A stretch of 64,000 nucleotides of DNA. Source: AC-32 sp038237925. GTDB taxonomy: Bacteria; Actinomycetota; Thermoleophilia; Gaiellales; Gaiellaceae. Below the pieces are notes generated by a model, which did not search any database, had not been told where the DNA came from, and saw only the letters and a list, made by a program, of their open reading frames with translations. Where the stretch lies: contig JBBRYF010000005.1 of assembly GCA_038237925.1 (NCBI GenBank), positions 1 through 64,000 of the forward strand, read 5' to 3'. Made by a program: the position numbers and the translations under genes. Of this stretch, positions 1-7,572 are shown in pieces. The first letter of the stretch is position 1; each line of letters opens with the position of its first letter.

Positions 1-969
1 ATCCGGATCGTCTCGGAGACGCTCGAGTCGAACGGCTCGTCGTCGATGGGCTCGGTCTGCGGCTCGACGCTCGCACTCCAGGACGCGGGTGTGCCGATCA
101 AGGCGCCCGTCGGCGGAATTGCGATGGGCCTCGTCAAGGAGGGCGACGACTACGTGATCCTGACCGACATCCAGGGCGCCGAGGACCACCTCGGTGACAT
201 GGACTTCAAGGTCGCCGGGACGCGTGACGGCATCACCGCCCTGCAGATGGACATCAAGATCACCGGCGTCACCCAGGAGATCATGAGCAACGCCCTCGAG
301 CAGGCGAAGCAGGCCCGCACCTTCATCCTCGACAAGATGGCCGAGGTGTTGTCGGAGAGCCGCGACCAGCTCGCCTCGCACGCGCCGCGAATCTCGTCGG
401 TGAAGATCGACCCGGAGAAGATCGGGATGGTGATCGGCAAGGGCGGCGAGACGATCCGCTCGCTCGAGGCCGACTACGAGGTCCAGATCGACATCGAGGA
501 GGACGGCAACATCCTCATCTACGCGACCGAGGGCGAGAAGGCCGACGCCGCGATTGCGGCGATCGAGTCGATCACCAAGGAGCCGGAGGTCGGCGACACC
601 TACACCGGCAAGGTCGTCAAGACCACCGAGTTCGGCGCCTTCGTCGAGCTGAAGAAGGGCACCGACGGCCTGCTCCACGTCTCCAACGTCGGCCCCGGGC
701 GGGTTGCCCACATCGAGGACGTGATCGGGCGCGGTGACGTGCTCGACGTGATCGTCCAGGAGGTGGACAAGGACCGTGGCCGGATCGGCCTCAAGCTCGT
801 CGCCAAGCACGAGAACGGCAACCTCGTCCAGCCCGAGGAGCTGATCGAGCGCGCGAAGGACGCGCCTCCGCGTGAGCGCGAGGAGCGCCCACCGCGCAGG
901 GACGGCGATCGTGGGCGCCGTGGCGGCAGCGGCGGTGGCCGCGGTCGCGGCGGCGGTCGGGACCGCTGA
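1..969 (+). CDS. pnp: Polyribonucleotide nucleotidyltransferase (PNPase), C-terminal part
   Basis: The open frame runs in from the left edge, so the 5' end is missing. The visible part covers the end of the second RNase PH core (a Gly/Ser-rich segment ending near codon 30 and the conserved stretch APVGGIAMGLV). A KH domain follows with the GKGGETIR loop, then an S1 domain (GDTYTGKVVKTTEFGAFVEL), then a tail rich in Arg and Gly. PNPase degrades RNA 3' to 5' using phosphate, usually together with endonucleases; RNase J and RNase Y are both encoded in this window. The RG-rich tail probably adds RNA affinity (inference). Domain order and motifs make the identification secure. Confidence 0.97.
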   Translation: MRIVSETLESNGSSSMGSVCGSTLALQDAGVPIKAPVGGIAMGLVKEGDDYVILTDIQGAEDHLGDMDFKVAGTRDGITALQMDIKITGVTQEIMSNALEQAKQARTFILDKMAEVLSESRDQLASHAPRISSVKIDPEKIGMVIGKGGETIRSLEADYEVQIDIEEDGNILIYATEGEKADAAIAAIESITKEPEVGDTYTGKVVKTTEFGAFVELKKGTDGLLHVSNVGPGRVAHIEDVIGRGDVLDVIVQEVDKDRGRIGLKLVAKHENGNLVQPEELIERAKDAPPREREERPPRRDGDRGRRGGSGGGRGRGGGRDR

Positions 970-978
970 GCTGAGCGA

Positions 979-1032
979 GCGAGCAGGAGCGCCGACCCTC
1001 GTCGAGGCGAGGTCGCAGGCGCTCCTGCTCGC
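979..1032 (+). terminator. 15-bp perfect inverted repeat after pnp
   Basis: The arms at 979-993 and 1018-1032 are perfect reverse complements of 15 nt separated by 24 nt. The spacer can itself fold. The repeat starts 10 nt after the pnp stop. There is no T-run after it, so it may be a Rho-independent-like stop or an mRNA 3' stabiliser. Confidence 0.55.
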
Positions 1033-1137
1033 CGTGGTCCGGATCGGCCTGGCAGCAATCGGCGTGATGCGAATCCTGGTCGAGCCTCGGCCGCAGGGAC
1101 GAGTCTTCGAGGTGCCGCGCTGACACACGACACGATC

Positions 1138-1683
1138 GTGCTGCTCGCGGCGCTGGGAGTAGCAGGGCAGGTGCTCGCGGGCCTCCTGCTGCTCGTCGGC
1201 CTCGGCCGGCTCGCAGGGATGCGCACGATGGGCGAGGCACTCCGGCGCGCGCTCGAGGGCTACGAGCTCTGGCTCGCCTTCCTCGTGGCGGCGATTGCGA
1301 CCGGCGGCAGCCTCTTCTTCTCGGAGATCGCGGGCTTCGTGCCCTGCGAGCTCTGCTGGTTCCAGCGGATCTGCATGTACCCGCTCTCGATCGTCACGCT
1401 GCTGGCTGCGCTCGCCAACGACCGGCGGGTGGCGGGCTACCTGCTGCCGTTGCCGGTCGTGGGCGCAGGGGTCTCCGTCTACCACCTGCTCGTCGAGAAC
1501 GGCGTCGTGAAGCAAGCCGAGGCGTGCCTGCTCTCGGCGCCCGGCGGCTGCGCGACGAAGTGGATCGAGGAGTTCGGCTACGTGACGATTCCGGTACTGG
1601 CGCTGACCGGCTTCGCGCTCTGCTTCGCGTTCCTGCTCCTAGCGGCGGCCCCGCCGGCTTCTCGGGCTACCGTTAGGGCATGA
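1138..1683 (+). CDS. DsbB/BdbC-type disulfide bond formation protein
   Basis: A 181-residue membrane protein with about five hydrophobic segments. It has the DsbB signature: a CXXC pair (C70, C73, in PCELCWFQR) in the first external loop and a second Cys pair (C130, C138) in the next loop. DsbB-family proteins reoxidise a DsbA partner and pass electrons to quinone. The next gene encodes a thioredoxin-fold protein with CXXC and overlaps this stop by ATGA, so the two form an oxidase/carrier pair. The start is a GTG. An N-terminal stretch of about 40 residues before the first typical DsbB helix adds one extra helix. Confidence 0.85.
   Translation: MLLAALGVAGQVLAGLLLLVGLGRLAGMRTMGEALRRALEGYELWLAFLVAAIATGGSLFFSEIAGFVPCELCWFQRICMYPLSIVTLLAALANDRRVAGYLLPLPVVGAGVSVYHLLVENGVVKQAEACLLSAPGGCATKWIEEFGYVTIPVLALTGFALCFAFLLLAAAPPASRATVRA
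1668..1673 (+). promoter_or_regulatory. TACCGT -10-like hexamer upstream of the DsbA-like gene
   Basis: A TANNNT hexamer ends 6 nt before the ATG at 1680, the spacing seen at many starts in this window. It could give a leaderless transcript of the DsbA-like gene from inside the end of the DsbB gene. Confidence 0.35.
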
Positions 1684-2462
1684 CGAGCGGCAAGCAGGCC
1701 CGGCGCCAGCGGCAGGAGGCCGTCGCGCGCCCGCCGGTGCGCAGCACCCACGGGCGCAAAGCGTCGCCGGCTGTTCTCGCCGGCGCGGCCGGTGTGCTCG
1801 CCCTGGTGGTGGTCGCTGTCGTGCTCGTCCTCGTGCTGACGCGAGGCTCCTCGAAGTCGACCGTGCCGACGCCGCTGCCCGAGACGAACACCGCGGTCTC
1901 GCTGTTGAGAGGGATCCCGCAGACCGGCAGGTTCCTCGGCTCGCCGAGCGCCCCCGTAAAGCTGCTCGAGTACATCGACCTACAGTGCTCGTCGTGCCAG
2001 GTCTTCGAGACGCAGGTCATGCCGACGATCATCGACAAGTACGTACGTACGGGGAAGCTGCGAGTCGAGGCGCGACCGATCGTCGCCATCGGCCCCGACT
2101 CCGAGCGCGGGGCGTGGGCGGCGACGGCGGCCGGCGAGCAGGATCGCTTCTACACCCTCGCGCAGATCCTCTACTACAACCAAGGGCCGGAGAACGGGGG
2201 CTGGTTGACCGACCACAGGGTCGAGGACGCGGCGGTCGGCATCCCCGGGCTGCGGTTCCAGGCATTCCGGGCGGCCTACGGCTCGAGGGCGGTTGCCGAC
2301 CAGGTGAAGCGCTTCGACGCCGAGGCGACGGCCGACCATGTCTCCGGCACGCCCACGGTCTACGTCTCGAAGGCCTCCGGCTCGCGCACCGAGGTGGCCC
2401 CCGGGCTGATCCCGAGCGTGGAGCAGCTGTCGGCCGCGATCGACAAGACGCTGCGTCAGTAG
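1680..2462 (+). CDS. Membrane-anchored DsbA-like thioredoxin-fold oxidoreductase
   Basis: 260 residues. A basic cytoplasmic N-terminus is followed by one transmembrane helix (about 31-54) and an extracytoplasmic DsbA/thioredoxin-like domain with the active site YIDLQCSSC (C103, C106) and a cis-Pro-type GTPTVYV segment near residue 225. It probably introduces disulfides into exported proteins and is recharged by the upstream DsbB-like protein, with which it overlaps by ATGA. It ends tail to tail with the minus-strand zinc peptidase gene, overlapping it by 7 nt. Confidence 0.85.
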   Translation: MTSGKQARRQRQEAVARPPVRSTHGRKASPAVLAGAAGVLALVVVAVVLVLVLTRGSSKSTVPTPLPETNTAVSLLRGIPQTGRFLGSPSAPVKLLEYIDLQCSSCQVFETQVMPTIIDKYVRTGKLRVEARPIVAIGPDSERGAWAATAAGEQDRFYTLAQILYYNQGPENGGWLTDHRVEDAAVGIPGLRFQAFRAAYGSRAVADQVKRFDAEATADHVSGTPTVYVSKASGSRTEVAPGLIPSVEQLSAAIDKTLRQ

Positions 2463-2800
2463 CGGTCGAGCTCGTGCAGGCGCTCGTCGCCGATGCCGAA
2501 GTGGTGGGCGATCTCGTGGAGCACGACGCGGCGGATCTGCTGCTCGAGGAGTGAGGGATCGCCGCCGTAGAGTCGCTCGAGCGGCCCGCGGTAGATCGAG
2601 ATCTTGTCGGGCGCCGCGCCGGAGTACGCGGTCGTGCGTCTGGTCAGCGGCACACCCTCGTACAGGCCGAGCAGCGGCAGGCCGGCCGGCGGCTCGTCCT
2701 CGACGATGATCGCGACGTTCGACATCGCCGAGCGCAGGTCCTCAGGCAGCGCGTCGATCGCGGCCTGAACGGTGTCCTCGAAGCGCTCTTCGGGTTCCAC
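2456..2800 (-). CDS. Small zincin-type metallopeptidase (PF06262-like)
   Basis: 114 residues ending in the zinc site HEIAHHFGIGDERL (H95, E96, H99 and a downstream Asp). This matches the short actinobacterial zincin family once called DUF1025; its substrate is unknown. The GTG start lies 6 nt after a minus-strand TACGCT hexamer (2807-2812), so the mRNA is probably leaderless. The gene is divergent from the M16 peptidase and convergent with the DsbA-like gene. Confidence 0.8.
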   Translation of the reverse strand: MEPEERFEDTVQAAIDALPEDLRSAMSNVAIIVEDEPPAGLPLLGLYEGVPLTRRTTAYSGAAPDKISIYRGPLERLYGGDPSLLEQQIRRVVLHEIAHHFGIGDERLHELDRY

Positions 2801-2806
2801 TCTTCG

Positions 2807-2832
2807 AGCGTAGCTGCGGCCGCGAGTACGAT
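2807..2832. promoter_or_regulatory. Divergent leaderless promoter pair
   Basis: Two -10-like hexamers lie back to back. TACGCT on the minus strand (2807-2812) is 6 nt before the zincin GTG at 2800. TACGAT on the plus strand (2827-2832) is 6 nt before the M16 GTG at 2839. Only 38 bp separate the two start codons. Confidence 0.5.
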
Positions 2833-2838
2833 CCGTCC

Positions 2839-4131
2839 GTGCAGCAGAAGTACGTGCTCACGGAGCTCGACTCAGGCGAGCGCGTCATCTCGGAGCGCCT
2901 CGCGCACGTCCGCTCGGTCTCGATCGGCTTCTGGATCGGCGCTGGCTCGCGGGACGAGACCGACGCAAAGGCGGGCCTCTCGCACTTCATCGAGCACCTG
3001 CTCTTCAAGGGCACGGCGAACTACAGCGCCCAGCAGATCGCCGAGATCTTCGACGGCCTCGGCGGCGAGCTGAACGCGGCGACCTCACGGGAGCACACCG
3101 TCGTCTACGCGCGGGTTCCGGACGACAAGCTCGAAGTCGCGCTCGACCTGATGGGCGAGATGGTCTTCGCCCCCGCTTTTGCCGAGCTGGACGCCGAGCG
3201 GGAGGTCGTGCTCGAGGAGATCGCGATGTACGAGGACCAGCCGCAGGAGCTCGTGCACGACCTGATCTCCGAGGCGACCTTCGGCACGCACGCGCTCGGC
3301 CGGCCGGTGATCGGACGCGCGGAGGTGATCTCGAGCGTCACGCGGCGGGCGATCTCGAGCTACCACCGCTCGATGTACGTGCCTGGGAACATCGTGGTCG
3401 CGGCGGCCGGGAATCTCAAGCACGAGGACTTCGAGCGCCAGCTCGTCAGGGTGCAGCGCCGGGCAGGCGCCGCCGTGCGAAAGGGCCCGCGTGTGCGGCC
3501 CGCGCTCGTGAAGCCACCGCCGCCGGCACTTCGCTTCCAGCAGAAGGACACCGAGCAGTACCACGTCTGCATCGCCGCGCCCGGGATCGCGCGCACCGAC
3601 CGGCGGCGCTTCGCGGCCTCGCTGCTCGACGGCATTCTCGGCGGGTCGGCGTCCTCGCGGCTCTTTCAGGAGATCCGCGAGAAGCGCGGAATGGCCTACG
3701 CGGTCTACAGCTTCGCCTCGCAGTACACCGACACGGGACAGATCGGCGTCTACATCGGCACGCGCGAGGACAACGTCGCGGCCTGCCTCGAGATCACGAG
3801 CGAGCAGATCGGCGACATTGCGGCCGGCAATGTGCGTCCGGAGGAGCTCGTGCGGGCCAAGGACAACCTCAAAGGCCGGATCATGCTCTCGATGGAGTCG
3901 ACCTCGAACCGGATGAGCAGGCTCGGCAAGTCGCTCATCACCGACACGGAGCTGCTCTCGATCGAGCGGATCATGGCCGAGATCGACGCCGTCGAGCCCG
4001 AGGCGCTGGCCGAGCTCGCGGGCGTCCTGCTCGCGCCGGAGAAGCTCTCGGCTGCGGGCATCGGCCCGAGCGAGGAGCGCTTCCTCGCCGCGATCGAGCA
4101 CGTCAACCCGGGCCTCGCCAGAGCGGCGTGA
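2839..4131 (+). CDS. M16 family zinc peptidase (processing-protease-like)
   Basis: 430 residues with the inverted zinc motif HFIEH (H49, E52, H53) and the downstream Glu-rich EREVVLEEI segment supplying the third ligand. The C-terminal inactive M16 half is present, with the conserved FQEIREKRGMAYAVYS region. Length and motifs fit the single-chain bacterial M16B peptidases, often called YmxG/PqqL-like. The gene sits directly before dapB with a 4-nt GTGA overlap, an order also seen in other Gram-positive genomes where it neighbours dap genes. Start: GTG 6 nt after a TACGAT hexamer. Confidence 0.9.
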   Translation: MQQKYVLTELDSGERVISERLAHVRSVSIGFWIGAGSRDETDAKAGLSHFIEHLLFKGTANYSAQQIAEIFDGLGGELNAATSREHTVVYARVPDDKLEVALDLMGEMVFAPAFAELDAEREVVLEEIAMYEDQPQELVHDLISEATFGTHALGRPVIGRAEVISSVTRRAISSYHRSMYVPGNIVVAAAGNLKHEDFERQLVRVQRRAGAAVRKGPRVRPALVKPPPPALRFQQKDTEQYHVCIAAPGIARTDRRRFAASLLDGILGGSASSRLFQEIREKRGMAYAVYSFASQYTDTGQIGVYIGTREDNVAACLEITSEQIGDIAAGNVRPEELVRAKDNLKGRIMLSMESTSNRMSRLGKSLITDTELLSIERIMAEIDAVEPEALAELAGVLLAPEKLSAAGIGPSEERFLAAIEHVNPGLARAA

Positions 4132-4736
4132 AGGTCGTCCTCTTCGGGCGCGGAGGCAAGGTCGGGACGGTGCTCGCGCCGGGGCTCGAGCAGGCCGGGC
4201 ACGAGCTCGTCGACCTCGACCAGGCGGAAGCGATGGTCGACTTCACCGCGCCTGACGCGGTGGAGGGCAACGTGCGCGCGGCCCTCGAGGCGGGCGTGCC
4301 CTGCGTGGTCGGCACGAGCGGCTGGGATCCGGGTCCGGCCGGGGTGCTCGCGGCCGAGCGCGGCCTCCAGCTCTTCGTCGCGCCGAACTTCGCGGTCGGG
4401 GCGGTTCTGATGATTCGTCTCGCCGCCCAGGCCTCGCGTTACCTGCCGCGCACGGAGATCGTCGAGCTGCACGGCGAAGGGAAGAAGGATGCGCCCTCGG
4501 GTACTGCCAAAGCGACCGCCGAGGCGCTGCCGGGCGACGTGCCGGTCCATTCCGTGCGGCTGCCCGGGCTCCTCGCCCACCAGGAAGTGCTGCTGGGCGG
4601 GGAGGGACAGCTACTGACGATCCGGCACGACGCGTTCTCGCGGGAGGCGTACGTGCCCGGCGTCCTGCTGGCGCTCGAACGGCTGTCGACCCTGCCGCCC
4701 GGGCTGACGATCGGGCTCGAGATGTTGCTCGACTAG
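4128..4736 (+). CDS. dapB: 4-hydroxy-tetrahydrodipicolinate reductase
   Basis: 202 residues, shorter than most DapB proteins (about 240-270). The N-terminal nucleotide-binding loop reads GRGGKVG. The substrate site is ELHGEGKKDAPSGTA, with H115 and K119 at the catalytic His and Lys positions; the second His of the usual HH pair is Gly. The enzyme reduces the DapA product with NAD(P)H on the way to diaminopimelate and lysine. It overlaps the M16 gene by GTGA and is followed by dapA after 9 nt. Confidence 0.92.
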   Translation: MKVVLFGRGGKVGTVLAPGLEQAGHELVDLDQAEAMVDFTAPDAVEGNVRAALEAGVPCVVGTSGWDPGPAGVLAAERGLQLFVAPNFAVGAVLMIRLAAQASRYLPRTEIVELHGEGKKDAPSGTAKATAEALPGDVPVHSVRLPGLLAHQEVLLGGEGQLLTIRHDAFSREAYVPGVLLALERLSTLPPGLTIGLEMLLD

Positions 4737-4739
4737 AAT
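4734..4739 (+). promoter_or_regulatory. TAGAAT -10-like hexamer for dapA
   Basis: TAGAAT overlaps the end of dapB and ends 6 nt before the dapA GTG at 4746. There is no Shine-Dalgarno sequence. This is one of the clearest leaderless-start signals in the window. Confidence 0.5.
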
Positions 4740-4745
4740 CGCGGG

Positions 4746-5627
4746 GTGCTCGGCGAGGTCCTGACCGCGATCGTCACCCCGTTCGACTCCTCGGGCGCGG
4801 TCGACTACGAGCGCTTCCGAGCGCTCGCGAGGCATCTTGTCGACAACGGCTCCGACGGCGTCGTGGTGGCCGGCACCACCGGCGAGTCGCCGACGCTCTC
4901 CGACGACGAGCGCCTGGAGCTGATCGCGGCCGCACTCGACGCCGTCGGCGATCGAGCCACGGTGGTCGCGGGCACAGGCACCTACTCGACCGCCCACTCG
5001 GTCCGCCTCACCGAGCGCGCGCACGAGGCCGGTGCGCACGCGTTCCTCGTCGTCACGCCGTACTACAACAAGCCGCCGCCGCGCGGGATCGTCGAGCACT
5101 TCAAGGCGATCGCGGCCGCGAGCGACCGGACGATCGTCGTCTACAACATCCCAGCGCGCGTCGTTCTGAACCTCGAGACCGAGACGATCGCGCAGCTCGC
5201 CGAGATCCCGACGGTGCGCGCGGTCAAGCAGGCGAACGACGACCTCGACCAGGCCCGCCGCATCGTCGAGCTGGGACTCGAGCTCTACGCGGGGGACGAC
5301 GACCTGATCCTGCCGTTCCTCGACCTGGGCGGCTTGGGCGGCGTCTGCGTCCACACGCATGTCGTCGGCCCTCAGGTCAAGGCGATGGTCACCGCCGCGC
5401 GAGGGGGCGACCTGGAAGAGGCGCGGAGGCTTGAGCAGGCGACTCGGCCCGCGCTCGAGATCCTCAAGGTGCAGACGAACCCGATCGCGATCAAGGCTGC
5501 GCTGAACCTGCTCGGCCACGAGGTCGGGGGTCTGCGCCTGCCGCTCGTCGAAGCGAACGACGACGAGATCGCGCAGATACGTTCCTGTCTCGAGCGCCTC
5601 GAGCTGCTCGAGCCGGCGACGGCCTAG
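4746..5627 (+). CDS. dapA: 4-hydroxy-tetrahydrodipicolinate synthase
   Basis: 293 residues, normal family length. It condenses pyruvate with aspartate semialdehyde. The Schiff-base lysine is K161 (VRAVKQAND) and the proton-relay tyrosine is Y133 (VVYNIPAR), the same numbers as in the E. coli enzyme. GTTGES binds the substrate carboxylate. The gene follows dapB and ends tail to tail with the HD-GYP gene, overlapping it by 4 nt. Confidence 0.96.
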   Translation: MLGEVLTAIVTPFDSSGAVDYERFRALARHLVDNGSDGVVVAGTTGESPTLSDDERLELIAAALDAVGDRATVVAGTGTYSTAHSVRLTERAHEAGAHAFLVVTPYYNKPPPRGIVEHFKAIAAASDRTIVVYNIPARVVLNLETETIAQLAEIPTVRAVKQANDDLDQARRIVELGLELYAGDDDLILPFLDLGGLGGVCVHTHVVGPQVKAMVTAARGGDLEEARRLEQATRPALEILKVQTNPIAIKAALNLLGHEVGGLRLPLVEANDDEIAQIRSCLERLELLEPATA

Positions 5628-7510
5628 ACGACGGCTGCGCGGGCGGGCTCTTCGTGAGCCGTCTGCGGGCCGGATGCAAGGGCGAGGCCCATCGCGTCCA
5701 GTGAGCCGGCCAGCGCGCCGCCGACGTAGCGCCTCAGTGCTCGCGGGCTCCGGAGCACGATGAAGCCGGTGAGCGAGCTGTTCTCGCGTCGCAGCGGAAG
5801 CGCGAGGTAGGCGCCGTCGCCGCCGAGCTCGTGCCCCGAGGTCGCAAGCAGCTCATCCCTCGACTCCGCCTCACGCACGAGCCAGCTCATCAACGCGCGC
5901 TCCGGCGGTCCCTCGCCGCGCGAGAGCTGGATCTCCCCGCCGAGACCATCCTCTTGCCACTCGACGAGCGCGATCCAGTCGGCGCGCGTGGCCGCGTGGA
6001 GCACGCGGCTGAGGCCGTCGAAGACGCGGCCGCGGTCGTCGGCGGCGAGCGAGGTAACGAGAGCGTGGGTCAAGCGGTTGGCGCGCAGCCTGAACCACGC
6101 TCGGAGCGCGAGCCCGCAGAAGGCAACGGCACCGCCCGCGACGATGAGCCAGCGCTGGTCGAGGCCGACCCCTGCGAGCCCGCCGATCACACCCGCGAGC
6201 GCCACCAGCTCGGGGTGCTCCTTGATGTCGCGAGCGCCGGGAATCTCCGGCACGCGGTACGGCGTCGAGGCGCCGCGCACCTGCTCCTGCTCCTCGGGGG
6301 AGAGGACCGAGAACGGATCCTGACCGCGCCGGAGGGCCACGAACGCCTTCGCCACGGCGGGGTGGAACTGCGTGCCGATGTTGTGCTCGATCTCGGTCAG
6401 GGCCTCCTCCTCCGAGAGGCCGGCCCGGTACGGCCGGTCGCTCGTCATGGCGTCGAAGCTGTCGGCGACGACGAGGAAGTGCGCGGCGAGCGGCTGCTCC
6501 TCGGCGGGGATGCCGTAGTAGCCGCGCCCGTCGAAGCGCTCGCGGTGGTACTCGACCGCACGTGCTTCCGCCGCCGAGACCTCGAAGCGCCGCAGGAGCC
6601 GTGCCGAGAGCCGCGGCGCGCGCCAGACGGTGTTCCACTCGTTCGGCCTCAGCTTGCCGCTCTTCCCGAGGACGGACGCGTCGACGGCTACCTTGCCGAG
6701 GTCGTGCAGGCGCGCTGCCCAGCGCAGGCGGTCGATGTCGGAGTAGGGGAGCCGCAGCGCGCGGGCGAGGCCATCGACGTAGCCCGCGACGCGCACCGAG
6801 TGGCGGTAGGTGTGCGGGTCGCGCTCGTCGACGATGTTGGCGAACGTCTCGAGGGCGTGCAGGGTCTCCTGCCGCGAGCGGCGGACCCGCGCGTGCGCCT
6901 GGTTGACGGCCAGGGCGACCGGCAGGACGGCGAGCACGTTCCACGGACGGCCCAGCGCGAACAGGGCCAGGATCGCGCCCAGCCCGGCCTCGGCGGCTGC
7001 GGCGGCGAAGTCCGGCTGAAGCACTTCGAGGCCGCCGACGATCTGGAGCAGGCCGCGCGAGATCAGGAGGTACGCGAGCGCCAGCACGGTCAGCGGGACG
7101 AGGTCGTCCGGAAGCGCCAGGTGGCCGGCATGACCGCCGCCGAGCGCGAAGGCGTAGCCGGCCGCGACGGAGGCAAGAGCGAAGGCGGAGGCCTGGAAGG
7201 TGCCCTGATGCAGGGGCCCGCGCATGAGCCGTGCCAGCAGCGCGGCGCTGCCGGCGACGAGCGCGCCGCGCCAGGGGCCGAGCACGATCACGGCGGCGAG
7301 GTCGACGCCCGAGGCGACGCGGAAAACCCCAGGGCCGAGCGGCTCGCGGACGCGCGCGCTCTCGGGCTCTTCGAGCAATTCGGCGGCGAGTGCGGCCGCC
7401 CCGAGCAGCGCCAGAGCCGTCAGCGGCTTGCCTGCAGCCGCGAGCGCGCCGGCCACGGTGACACCGAGACCGGCCGCGACGGTCGCGTAGGCAAGGGCTG
7501 AGAGCCGCAC
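5624..7510 (-). CDS. Membrane protein with HD-GYP domain and C-terminal GAF-like region
   Basis: 628 residues. The first 200 or so residues hold six or more hydrophobic helices. An HD-GYP phosphodiesterase domain spans about 215-385, with H237 in a HSVRV helix and the HD pair H269-D270. Two further helices lie near 435-480, and a C-terminal part (480-628) looks GAF-like. HD-GYP domains hydrolyse c-di-GMP, but the signature is degenerate here: HRERFDGRGYY replaces HHExxDGxGYP, so activity is uncertain. It starts with GTG and is divergent from the RNase J gene. Confidence 0.82.
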   Translation of the reverse strand: MRLSALAYATVAAGLGVTVAGALAAAGKPLTALALLGAAALAAELLEEPESARVREPLGPGVFRVASGVDLAAVIVLGPWRGALVAGSAALLARLMRGPLHQGTFQASAFALASVAAGYAFALGGGHAGHLALPDDLVPLTVLALAYLLISRGLLQIVGGLEVLQPDFAAAAAEAGLGAILALFALGRPWNVLAVLPVALAVNQAHARVRRSRQETLHALETFANIVDERDPHTYRHSVRVAGYVDGLARALRLPYSDIDRLRWAARLHDLGKVAVDASVLGKSGKLRPNEWNTVWRAPRLSARLLRRFEVSAAEARAVEYHRERFDGRGYYGIPAEEQPLAAHFLVVADSFDAMTSDRPYRAGLSEEEALTEIEHNIGTQFHPAVAKAFVALRRGQDPFSVLSPEEQEQVRGASTPYRVPEIPGARDIKEHPELVALAGVIGGLAGVGLDQRWLIVAGGAVAFCGLALRAWFRLRANRLTHALVTSLAADDRGRVFDGLSRVLHAATRADWIALVEWQEDGLGGEIQLSRGEGPPERALMSWLVREAESRDELLATSGHELGGDGAYLALPLRRENSSLTGFIVLRSPRALRRYVGGALAGSLDAMGLALASGPQTAHEEPARAAVV

Positions 7511-7560
7511 GGAGCGTGTATCGGATTCGCGGGCGAGGATGCTTAGCCTTCCGCACGCTC

Positions 7561-7566
7561 TACACT
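7561..7566 (+). promoter_or_regulatory. TACACT -10-like hexamer for RNase J
   Basis: TACACT ends 6 nt before the ATG at 7573. This supports 7573 rather than the upstream in-frame TTG/ATG codons as the true start. Confidence 0.5.
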
Positions 7567-7572
7567 GGGCCG

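Noticed and set aside
872..1123. 83-codon plus-strand frame across the pnp end
   Set aside because: Overlaps the pnp RG-rich tail in another frame and runs through the 15-bp inverted repeat; no motif.
3085..4101. Long minus-strand open frame opposite the M16 peptidase gene
   Set aside because: It mirrors the codons of the M16 gene; its product is Arg/Glu/His-rich without motifs, typical of antisense shadows in GC-rich DNA. The same applies to long frames opposite dapA, RNase J, recA and others.
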